Shown one piece after another: positions 1 to 6,388 of a stretch of 10,149 bases of DNA. Under the pieces are notes generated by a model. The model worked only from the letters and a program-made list of their open reading frames with translations. It did no database searches and was not told where the DNA came from. Position 1 is the first letter of the stretch. Each line of letters starts with the position of its first letter. Made by a program: the position numbers and the translations under genes. Where the stretch lies: assembly GCA_021767305.1 (NCBI GenBank), contig JAASTL010000013.1, positions 1 to 10,149 on the forward strand, in the 5' to 3' direction. Source of the stretch: Piscirickettsiaceae bacterium. GTDB taxonomy: Bacteria; Pseudomonadota; Gammaproteobacteria; Thiomicrospirales; Thiomicrospiraceae.

Positions 1-78
1 GCCGGGCTTGTCTTCGTTCTTTACTGACCCGGGTGATGATAGCTGGAGGGCCACGGTGGACTTTGGCGACGGGCTGGG
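1..78 (+). other. GC-rich foreign-looking fragment, PKD-repeat-like reading frame
   Basis: Frame 2 is open from base 2 to a TGA at 86-88 and contains the stretch FTDPGDDSWRATVDFGDG. This is the typical centre of PKD-like or cadherin-like repeats found in giant bacterial surface proteins (pattern DPG..SW.ATVD.GDG). Base composition here is clearly GC-richer than the AT-rich DNA that follows. The repeat similarity stops at about position 78, exactly where similarity to UbiA begins in frame 1. The piece is therefore either the end of a rearrangement or an assembly or chimeric-read artefact. It is too short to call a gene. Confidence 0.5.
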
Positions 79-285
79 GCCTTATTGATCTGGATAGGCT
101 TGCTCTTCTCATTGGGCAATATCTATTTTGCCGGCATGGTGATTGTGGCTCTGTGGTTTGTAATTGACCTGCGTAGATTAGCGCTTGAAGACGATAAAAT
201 CGCTTTTAAAGTTTTTATTCAAAATCATTGGGTGGGCCTGATTGTATTAATCGTAATAGCAGTTGATTTGCAATTCAGCGTTTAA
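79..285 (+). CDS. ubiA: 4-hydroxybenzoate polyprenyltransferase UbiA, C-terminal fragment
   Basis: UbiA attaches the polyprenyl tail to 4-hydroxybenzoate in the inner membrane, an early step of ubiquinone synthesis. Only the last 68 or so codons are present. Two hydrophobic segments (starting ALLIWIGLLFSLG and WVGLIVLIVIAVD) flank a charged loop, and the pair FKVFIQNHWVGL matches the conserved UbiA C-terminus (E. coli has FKAFMNNNYVGL). The natural N-terminal 220 or so residues, including both aspartate-rich prenyl-diphosphate motifs, are missing because of the junction near base 78. A TTG at 85 could be called as a start but is almost certainly just an internal leucine. Its TAA stop lies 13 bases before the likely kinase start, so ubiA and the kinase may be co-transcribed. 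A quinone-synthesis gene next to a quinone-sensing kinase would be a sensible pairing. Confidence 0.8.
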   Translation, partial: ALLIWIGLLFSLGNIYFAGMVIVALWFVIDLRRLALEDDKIAFKVFIQNHWVGLIVLIVIAVDLQFSV

Positions 286-298
286 TTCAGCGCTTAAG

Positions 299-1648
299 AT
301 GACCATGCTTAAACACCCAGATTATTTTCAAGCCTTAAATTCAAAAGCGACCCAAGCAAATTACCTCATCAGTTTATTGAGTCTATTACTGTTTATCTGG
401 ATTGCCACCCTCAGCTGGTTTCATTTCTATCTGGATATCTTTTTCTTTTTGCCACAAGTCATTACCTTATTGGTTTTGATGTTTATCACATTGCTGATAT
501 TCCAATATCCTCCCGGCAAATTAGCCGCCATAAGACCTAAACGATGGTCGGAGAACACCACGCTCTTTGTTCTGCTAGGTTGGGTGTTGATACTCAATAG
601 TGGCTTGTTGTATTTCACCGGTGGAAGTGTCAATCCGTTAATCTTGATACTTTTTATGCCTGTGATTTTGGCGATGTTGGTTTTATCGAAAACGTATTTT
701 TTCAGCCTAGCGGCTTTGGCAGTGTTGCTGTATATCTCGCTAAATTATTTTTACGTTCCCATAATGTCGCTTAAGGTACAAAGCTTAGAAGCTTTTTTTG
801 CTTGGCATATCCATGGCACCATGCTGGTGTTTATGGCATTGGTATTATTATTAACCTTGGTAATCTGGCCTTTAAAAACCCGTCTTGAAGAACAAAATAA
901 GTTGCTCGCGCAAAAAAAGAATCAAGCTCTGCAAGAGGAGTACTTTTTAGCCACCGCGAGCTTGGCAGCCGCTTCGGTTCATAAGCTGAGTACGCCATTA
1001 AATAGTCTGCAAATCTTGAATGATTTACTCGGTGATGAAGTCAAAACTTCGGCTGGACAAGACTATCTGCAAACCGCCGGGGAGCAAATCCAAGTTTGTA
1101 TTGAATCCTTGCAAGCATTACGACAGCGTGCAGACCAGTCGGTAGATAAAGGTTTAACGCCGCTTTCAATGGGCGATTTTGTGGCACAGTTGCGTGAGGA
1201 ATTTGCTTTGTTGCATCCAAAAAGTGAATTGATTACGCATGTCGACACTAACCAAGCGCTTATTTATAGCGATGCAACCTTAAAACTGGCTTTACTCAAT
1301 TTATGCGATAACGCGGCACGTTATAGTCCTAATTACATTCGTCTCAAAGCCACTCTTGAGCATAATCACTGGGTTTTTATAATAGAAGACCAAGGGGGCG
1401 GGGTTACCGAAGAAGAATTATTGAACCTGGGCAATGGCTTTGCTGATGAATCGCATGGTATGGGCATGGGTGTTTTTATTTCACGTATGATTATTGAACG
1501 CTTTGCCGGACATTTACAATTTGAGAATATGACTCATCAAGCTATTAAAGAATCGAGCGATAAAGAATCAATAAAAGGTCTGCGAGTGATAGTGACTTTA
1601 CCTTTGCCAGACGAGACGAACGTAATACTTAAAGAGACTGATTTATGA
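299..1648 (+). CDS. regB: RegB/PrrB-like membrane redox sensor histidine kinase
   Basis: This 449-residue sensor kinase autophosphorylates and passes phosphate to the regulator encoded next. Residues 20-190 hold about six transmembrane helices. The third-helix region has GGSVNPL (108-114), matching the RegB quinone-binding motif GGxxNPF except for the last residue. The H-box is ASVHKLSTPLNSL, with phospho-acceptor His228 followed by Lys instead of the usual Glu or Asp. Cys267 in QVCIESL falls where RegB carries its redox-active cysteine. The N-box (NLCDNAARYS, 334-343), G1 (DQGGG, 364-368) and G2 (GMGMG, 387-391) are intact, so ATP binding should work. ATG at 299 is preferred; ATG at 305 is equally possible, and a TTG at 263 would overlap ubiA. 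None has a strong Shine-Dalgarno. The stop overlaps the regulator start (ATGA), giving translational coupling. RegB/PrrB/ActS/RoxS kinases report quinone and redox state in respiration control. Confidence 0.88.
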   Translation: MTMLKHPDYFQALNSKATQANYLISLLSLLLFIWIATLSWFHFYLDIFFFLPQVITLLVLMFITLLIFQYPPGKLAAIRPKRWSENTTLFVLLGWVLILNSGLLYFTGGSVNPLILILFMPVILAMLVLSKTYFFSLAALAVLLYISLNYFYVPIMSLKVQSLEAFFAWHIHGTMLVFMALVLLLTLVIWPLKTRLEEQNKLLAQKKNQALQEEYFLATASLAAASVHKLSTPLNSLQILNDLLGDEVKTSAGQDYLQTAGEQIQVCIESLQALRQRADQSVDKGLTPLSMGDFVAQLREEFALLHPKSELITHVDTNQALIYSDATLKLALLNLCDNAARYSPNYIRLKATLEHNHWVFIIEDQGGGVTEEELLNLGNGFADESHGMGMGVFISRMIIERFAGHLQFENMTHQAIKESSDKESIKGLRVIVTLPLPDETNVILKETDL

Positions 1649-2184
1649 AGATGTTGCTGGTAGATGATGATGCTACTTTTTTGAGTATCCTACAAAAAGG
1701 ACTGCAGCATAAAGCGGTTTACGCTGACATTGCAACCAGTAGTGAACAGGCGTTAGAACTGTGTCGTACTCAAGAATATGAGCGTGCGGTTGTTGATCTT
1801 AATATCGATGGCGAGAGTGGATTGAATCTATTAAAACAACTGCTTGTTAATCAGCCTGATTGCCAAGTGTTGTTACTTACAGGGTATGCCAGTGTGGCGA
1901 CCGCGGTTGAGGCCATGCGTTTAGGCGCGGTAAACTACCTGTGTAAGCCTGCTAAGGTTGAGCAGATATTGCAAGCATTTACCCCAGAAGAGGTAATGAC
2001 TGTTGAGCCGCCACAGACCGAATCTGCTGAGTTTGAATCTATGTCGGTAAAACGTTTGGAATGGGAACATATCCAACGTGCTTTAATGGAGCATGACGGA
2101 AATATCAGTGCTACTGCCAAAGCCTTGAATATGCATCGCCGGACTTTACAGCGTAAGTTGAATAAACGCCCGGTTGAGAAATAA
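1645..2184 (+). CDS. regA: RegA/PrrA/ActR-family response regulator
   Basis: This 179-residue cytoplasmic DNA-binding regulator is the partner of the kinase just upstream. The receiver domain (about 1-118) shows the acidic pocket Asp7/Asp8/Asp9, phospho-acceptor Asp51 (VVDLNIDG), Thr79 (LLTGYAS) and Lys101 (LCKP). After a short linker, residues 134-175 form the Fis-type helix-turn-helix typical of the family (RLEWEHIQRAL, DGNISATAKAL, NMHRRTLQRKL). The recognition helix and the RRTLQRKL signature are nearly invariant in RegA, PrrA, ActR, RegR and RoxR, so the family call is firm. Length matches the family (about 180). The start codon lies inside the kinase stop (ATGA overlap). A strong terminator follows 37 bases after the stop. 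A palindrome matching the family's DNA box lies at 4575-4591 in front of the copper receptor, a plausible target. Confidence 0.93.
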   Translation: MKMLLVDDDATFLSILQKGLQHKAVYADIATSSEQALELCRTQEYERAVVDLNIDGESGLNLLKQLLVNQPDCQVLLLTGYASVATAVEAMRLGAVNYLCKPAKVEQILQAFTPEEVMTVEPPQTESAEFESMSVKRLEWEHIQRALMEHDGNISATAKALNMHRRTLQRKLNKRPVEK

Positions 2185-2221
2185 CTTTAGCGCGCCTTAA
2201 TCAAGCAATACTTAAAACAAG

Positions 2222-2257
2222 AAAAGCCCCTATTCAGAAAATGAATAGGGGCTTTTT
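2222..2257. terminator. Bidirectional rho-independent terminator between convergent genes
   Basis: A perfect 15-base-pair stem (2222-2236 with 2242-2256) encloses the 5-base loop GAAAA. It starts with an A run and ends with a T run, so it has a U-tract in either direction. It sits between the response regulator stop (2184) and the receptor stop (2295, opposite strand), where it can end both transcripts. Confidence 0.95.
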
Positions 2258-2294
2258 GCTTTAGGAAATAAGTGTTCTAAACCCAGTTTTTAAC

Positions 2295-4505
2295 TTAGAA
2301 GCTTAGATTGAATCCTGCATAAAGTGTACGGCCTGCACCTGGAACAGCCAGTAATGGAATACCGTTTACGCTCATCGTATTTCCTTCGCCGGTGTAGGCT
2401 CCACCCGTTGGTAAGTCATAAGCACGGTCAAATACGTTATCAATACCAAAGTCTAAACGCAGCTTTTTAATGGTGTAGCTAGTTTTCCAGTTGATTAGGC
2501 TATAACCGGCCGTTTTCACTTCGTTACGGTTTTCAGACACTTCGGTTTTGTCTTTAACTAAAACCAGCTCAACACTGTTACTCCAATTATCAACTGATTG
2601 CATTAGTCCTAAAGTGGCATTCAACGGCATGATGTTATATAGGTTATCACTGGTTTCTAGATTAATACCACGTGCGTAATTGATTTTAGCCTTACCACGT
2701 AAATTACCAAATTCACCTTTAGCCAAATGCGATTGCGCAGCGATATCCACACCATAGATTCGTGCCGTTTCATTAACATATTGATAAACATTAAACTCAC
2801 CCATATCAGTTTTCTTTTCTGCATCGATGTAGTTTTCAATATGACTTACATATGGCATAACTTGAACAGACCAGTCTTTCTGGTTAGCCGCATGCCAATC
2901 CAGCGTGGTGCTGACTGTGTAAGCTGTTTCAGGTTTCAGGTCGATATCACCATAATAACCATTACCGTCACCAACGAAGTTGTTCATAATGGCGGCCATA
3001 CCCCAAGTTGACCAAGTGTAACGCTCATATAGAGTTGGAGAACGCATCTGACGCGCAATGCCCATATCCATATCAAAAGTGTCGCTGTGTTTATAAGTTG
3101 CTAAAGCAGTTATATTTACATTGTTATCCGTTTTAGCATGATCCAAAGCGTTAAAGGCTGTTGAATCAGTAAGTTCCATCGTAGAACCTTGCTTCGTCAT
3201 TTTGTCTGAATCGTTGTAACCGTGAACATCGTCAGCATCCATATTCACTTGCTCATATCGAACACCAACACGAGTTTGCCACTGTGGATTAATCTCTTTC
3301 ATCCACTCAGCAAACAGCGCGTTACGATCACGAGTACCATTGTTGATGTTGAGGAATTCATCGTACTCTCCACACATACCGCCAGATGGACAGCTTTTAT
3401 CCCACCAGTCATCAAGAGTGTATTGTTGCAGCTCAGCACCAATATTAACTTCACTTTTATCATCAAGAGGAATCATGGCAGACGTTTTGATTCCTTGAGT
3501 TGTACTTTCAGTATCCATAGGCATTTGAGTAGAGGTTTTGTAGTCTAAAAATGCCATTACGTGATCAACGTCTTCTTTGTAGGCTTGGAATTTAACATCA
3601 CCCCAGCTTAGAGCTTGGTCATAAGAAAGGTTAAGTTTTGTACTCTGGTTACCTGTCATATCCATACGTTGGTTAGGATACTGCTCGTAAGGCATGTTTT
3701 GTACAGCCACATTGGCTTGAAGAAGGCTGTCATGAGTTCTGTATGCGATACCTAGGTTGTGGTTTACAGACTCATAAGCGGTACCGGCCACTTCATCCAT
3801 TTTAGTTTCATCGCCAGGTTCAACGTACTCTGTAAATTCAGTACGTTTTTTGATAACCATAGCCTCAGAGTTAGCTGCAGTGGTGAAGTCTTTAAAGTCA
3901 TCCGCAGCATAGTAGTTTTCAGACTGAGATTTTGAGCCTTTATAGGTCATGCTGAATTTGTCATTCGCCATAGTCACGCTAACATCACCACCCATGGCAT
4001 TTCCATTGTTGCGATAAAACGCACCGATTTCACCTTTAGTTACTATCTCGGATGAAGGTGCAAAAAATGGCTCATTAGTTTTTACTGCAATCGTGCCACC
4101 AATACTATCTCCACCGACACTTACTGGCGTAATTCCTGGGTAAATTTCTATTGCATCCGTTTGCGCTGGGGAAACATAAGAAAGCGGGGTGTTCATGTGG
4201 TTGGGGCAAGATGCCAATAGTGGCATGCCGTCCACTTCCACATTCAAACGGTGATCGGCAATCCCGCGGATGACAGGAAAGGCTGAAACCGCACCGGCTT
4301 GGTTAATAGACACACTTGGATCTGCTTTTAATAGGTTAACTACATCACTAGAACCGCTAATATTGGCTTTAATGGCATCTTTAGAAATCGCGTTTTTATT
4401 GATTTCTTCAACCGTACCCAAGACTTCTACCGTGGGCAGTTCTTGTGCCATGCTACAAGGCGCCATCATGGCAGCAATCACTGAAATTAAGAGCTTTCTT
4501 TTCAT
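2295..4505 (-). CDS. TonB-dependent outer-membrane receptor, OprC/NosA-like, probable copper importer
   Basis: This 736-residue TonB-dependent transporter probably takes up copper across the outer membrane. A Sec signal peptide (1-20, ending CSMA before QELP) is followed by a TonB-box-like TVEVLG (25-30), the plug domain (about 35-145, with FPVIRGIADHRLNVEVDG and GGDSIGGTIAV) and a 22-strand-type barrel ending in LYAGFNLSF with the terminal Phe. The plug has SCPNHM, giving Cys100-x3-Met104, and the barrel has His315-x-Met317. This is the CxxxM plus HxM ligand set known from the Pseudomonas copper receptor OprC. Extra Met pairs (281/283, 328/330) and a Cys372/Cys378 pair in a predicted outer loop are also visible. 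AGGG precedes the ATG by 7 bases. Upstream lie a TATAAT box and a RegA-type palindrome. Transport of another metal or a metal-peptide cannot be excluded from sequence alone. Confidence 0.88.
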   Translation of the reverse strand: MKRKLLISVIAAMMAPCSMAQELPTVEVLGTVEEINKNAISKDAIKANISGSSDVVNLLKADPSVSINQAGAVSAFPVIRGIADHRLNVEVDGMPLLASCPNHMNTPLSYVSPAQTDAIEIYPGITPVSVGGDSIGGTIAVKTNEPFFAPSSEIVTKGEIGAFYRNNGNAMGGDVSVTMANDKFSMTYKGSKSQSENYYAADDFKDFTTAANSEAMVIKKRTEFTEYVEPGDETKMDEVAGTAYESVNHNLGIAYRTHDSLLQANVAVQNMPYEQYPNQRMDMTGNQSTKLNLSYDQALSWGDVKFQAYKEDVDHVMAFLDYKTSTQMPMDTESTTQGIKTSAMIPLDDKSEVNIGAELQQYTLDDWWDKSCPSGGMCGEYDEFLNINNGTRDRNALFAEWMKEINPQWQTRVGVRYEQVNMDADDVHGYNDSDKMTKQGSTMELTDSTAFNALDHAKTDNNVNITALATYKHSDTFDMDMGIARQMRSPTLYERYTWSTWGMAAIMNNFVGDGNGYYGDIDLKPETAYTVSTTLDWHAANQKDWSVQVMPYVSHIENYIDAEKKTDMGEFNVYQYVNETARIYGVDIAAQSHLAKGEFGNLRGKAKINYARGINLETSDNLYNIMPLNATLGLMQSVDNWSNSVELVLVKDKTEVSENRNEVKTAGYSLINWKTSYTIKKLRLDFGIDNVFDRAYDLPTGGAYTGEGNTMSVNGIPLLAVPGAGRTLYAGFNLSF

Positions 4506-4546
4506 TTATATACCCTATAAAAAGTTGGTTTATTATATGTGGGCAT

Positions 4547-4575
4547 ATTATAGTGAGATGAGATATAAATTGAAT
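4547..4575 (-). promoter_or_regulatory. Candidate sigma-70 promoter of the copper receptor gene
   Basis: On the minus strand a perfect TATAAT lies at 4552-4547. With 16 to 17 bases of spacing the -35 position reads only TTCAAT or ATTCAA, so it is weak. Transcription would start near 4540, giving a leader of about 35 bases. A good -10 with a poor -35 is the usual sign of an activator-dependent promoter and fits the palindrome that overlaps the -35 edge. Confidence 0.6.
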
Positions 4576-4591
4576 GCGACAAAATGTCGCA
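4575..4591. promoter_or_regulatory. Palindromic operator matching the RegA/PrrA/RegR box
   Basis: TGCGACA-AAA-TGTCGCA is a perfect inverted repeat with 7-base arms. Read on the minus strand it contains GCGAC, five bases, GTCGC. This fits the PrrA/RegA consensus GCGNC-Nx-GNCGC and the Bradyrhizobium RegR box form with TT after the first arm (recalled from the literature). Its centre (4583) lies about 43 bases upstream of the start point predicted from the TATAAT at 4547-4552, a classic class II activator position. A regulator of this very family is encoded at 1645-2184. Direct regulation is inferred. Confidence 0.65.
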
Positions 4592-4634
4592 CCTAAGGTG
4601 TGTAATCTCTGTTTTTGGTAGTTTAGAGTTAGTG

Positions 4635-5141
4635 CTATTGCAGACTAGTCTGTTCTGGTACAGCTAAGATCGGATCAAGCTGTAAATCCCATTCTGCAGT
4701 TTCTAAGGCTTTGGCAAAAATCTTAATAAGTGGGCCAAGAATATCTGGGTGGTAAGGCAAGAGAATGCCTTGCCCTTGATCAGGTTCCAAAGCCAACGAG
4801 CCTTTGGCTTTATTAATGTCTTTAAAAGTGATTTTAGCTAATAAAATAGGCGTTTCTCCCAGCGGATAAATTGGATTCTCGGGTTTAACGTAAGCCGTTT
4901 CATAATCACCACTTAAATGGGTTTTTTCACGTTGTGCCTGCTGAATATGAGTGGTTTTTTCATCAAACAGGGCTTTGCCCGTGGTTGGATGTTGGCCATG
5001 TAATACCGGAATCAGTAGCTTTAAAAAACGGCGCGTAATCCAAGCAAGATAAATCTGTTCATTGAGGGTTTTGATATTAAGGAGTATTCTGTCTTCAGTA
5101 GGATGATAAGAGGCTTGGATTTGACTAACGGTATTACTCAT
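4635..5141 (-). CDS. Conserved hypothetical protein, 168 residues, cytoplasmic
   Basis: I recognise the style of this protein but no named function. It has no signal peptide and no membrane helix. The N-terminus carries HPTEDRILLNIKTLNEQIYLAWITRRFLKLL split over a beta-hairpin-like and a helical stretch; the DRILL.I and W.TRRF elements are the most distinctive and probably conserved. The middle has a charged, Gln-rich helix (about 60-75) and then alternating hydrophobic strands (PILLAKITF, GSLAL, GILLPY). It contains no cysteine and no evident catalytic motif. It starts with ATG; the upstream Shine-Dalgarno is weak (AAAGAA). Its start is only 27 bases from the likely start of the divergent secreted-protein gene. 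Its stop is 129 bases upstream of the copper receptor on the same strand, with no clear terminator between. The coding call is good; the function is unknown. Confidence 0.75.
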   Translation of the reverse strand: MSNTVSQIQASYHPTEDRILLNIKTLNEQIYLAWITRRFLKLLIPVLHGQHPTTGKALFDEKTTHIQQAQREKTHLSGDYETAYVKPENPIYPLGETPILLAKITFKDINKAKGSLALEPDQGQGILLPYHPDILGPLIKIFAKALETAEWDLQLDPILAVPEQTSLQ

Positions 5142-5168
5142 AATTTTCTTTATCGTTATGCTTCCTCA

Positions 5169-6287
5169 ATGCAGGAAGAATTCTCTCTGTTTAAAACCTG
5201 TATTATAAAAAAAATCTCTCTGCTATTTCTTATTATCGTCTCTTACGGCGTTAGCGCTGCAGAGAATGATCAACCATCTCAACCGCAAGAAATTAACTCG
5301 GTAGCAACGGAACAGCCAGAATTACCGATTCAAACAAATAAGCAAACAGAGCAAAAAGAGAATCTGGCTGATAAACCCATCTTAGAAAAAATCACCAGCC
5401 CCGCCGTGCAAGGTTATTTGCATAATTTAGAGACGGCACAAGGTTATGTGGGTGATTACGTGCAAAATGCCGGTGAACGGCTGGACGGTTTTTTTGGCAG
5501 CGATGATCTGGAAATCATGAGTTCCAAAAACCGATTGATTATCTATACCCCAATAACTTTTTATCAAGGTGGTAAGAACAGCAGCGATATCAGCTTTCGT
5601 TTGCAAGTCGACTTGCCCCGTACTAATTATCGTTGGAAGCTGTTTGTAGACTCTTTTGCAGAGGACGAGGAGAGCGAAAGCCTAAACAACTTAGATCAAA
5701 GCGACAACCAGAATTTGGAAGACAATCAAAATCGCATTGGTGGACGTTATTTAGTTAATGACACTGAAAACCGCATTACTCAGACCGATGTGGGCATGAA
5801 GTTTATGAATTTCATTGAGCCAAATCCCTATATTGAGTTTAAGGATCGCTTTAAAAATGACTTAAATTATGGCGTGCAAAGCAGAACAACCAACACCATC
5901 TTGTTAGAAAGAGATGAAGGATTGGCTTGGGAAGGTGATCAAGTATTCGATAAGAAAACCAGTGAAGAAGGGCTCTTACGCAGTCAAACCCGATTGAACT
6001 GGTGGCACCGCGATGAGTTAGCACGCTTAAAACAGCGCTTTGTCTATTTTCATAAATTTTCAGCTTATCGAGCCAATGCCTATTATATTGATGCTAACTG
6101 GTTGGCAGACGACCAAAAACATCGTTTTGACTCGGTATCACTGGGCGTGAACTGGCGTGAGCAACTGTATCGTGACTGGCTCTTTTTTGAAGTTGAACCA
6201 CGTTCGACTTGGTATGAAAACTATGGCCAACTAACACAACCCGCTTATAGTTTACGTTTAATGCTTGAAATGCGTTTTTATAAGTAA
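5169..6287 (+). CDS. Secreted, probably outer-membrane beta-rich protein of unknown function
   Basis: This is a 372-residue exported protein. A basic N-region (KK at 14-15), hydrophobic core (ISLLFLIIV) and VSAA cleavage site around residue 30 form a signal peptide. A Gln/Pro/Glu/Thr-rich linker (about 32-65) and a short helical part (SPAVQGYLHNLETAQGYVGD) follow. The rest (about 100-372) is made of alternating aromatic and polar strands (RLIIYTPITFYQ, ISFRLQVDLP, YRWKLFVDSF, SLRLMLEMRFYK), suggesting a barrel of roughly 10-14 strands. A very acidic loop (AEDEESES, about 160-170) could face outwards. The ATG at 5169 avoids overlap with the divergent gene; the frame runs open further upstream to an ATG at 5103. 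No Shine-Dalgarno precedes 5169, whereas AGGAAG lies just inside it (5172-5177), so an in-frame CTG at 5187 is conceivable. I cannot assign a family. Confidence 0.7.
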   Translation: MQEEFSLFKTCIIKKISLLFLIIVSYGVSAAENDQPSQPQEINSVATEQPELPIQTNKQTEQKENLADKPILEKITSPAVQGYLHNLETAQGYVGDYVQNAGERLDGFFGSDDLEIMSSKNRLIIYTPITFYQGGKNSSDISFRLQVDLPRTNYRWKLFVDSFAEDEESESLNNLDQSDNQNLEDNQNRIGGRYLVNDTENRITQTDVGMKFMNFIEPNPYIEFKDRFKNDLNYGVQSRTTNTILLERDEGLAWEGDQVFDKKTSEEGLLRSQTRLNWWHRDELARLKQRFVYFHKFSAYRANAYYIDANWLADDQKHRFDSVSLGVNWREQLYRDWLFFEVEPRSTWYENYGQLTQPAYSLRLMLEMRFYK

Positions 6288-6334
6288 TAGGTATTAAAAC
6301 ATTTGAGTGCGCATGATTTTTTACACCTGCGCAT

Positions 6335-6358
6335 AAAAAACCGCGAACTGGTCGCGGT
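6335..6358 (-). terminator. Rho-independent terminator of the DsrE-porin operon
   Basis: A 7-base-pair GC-rich stem (ACCGCGA at 6340-6346 with TCGCGGT at 6352-6358, loop ACTGG) is followed on the minus strand by a run of six T (complement of 6335-6340). It lies 31 bases beyond the porin stop, so it probably ends the minus-strand operon. A T-tract is absent in the plus direction, so it should not stop the gene ending at 6287. Confidence 0.85.
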
Positions 6359-6388
6359 AATCAATGCATTAAAAGAAATGAAGCGGTA

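Noticed and set aside
2727..3548. Plus-strand open frames opposite the copper receptor
   Set aside because: They lie wholly antisense to a well-supported receptor gene, lack ribosome sites and show no protein-like motifs.
2295..4505. Lipoprotein reading of the receptor signal peptide because of APC near residue 17
   Set aside because: The lipobox would need a small residue and Leu before Cys in the right order; the SMA-QE site for signal peptidase I fits TonB receptors better.
6307..6334. Repeated TGCGCA elements after the secreted-protein gene as a plus-strand terminator
   Set aside because: The stem is only 6 pairs with a 14-base loop and is followed by A, not T, on the plus strand.
6340..6358. 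Possible second RegA-type box (GCGAA-CTG-GTCGC)
   Set aside because: The left half does not fit GCGNC and the spacing differs; position and the adjacent T run on the minus strand show it is a terminator stem.
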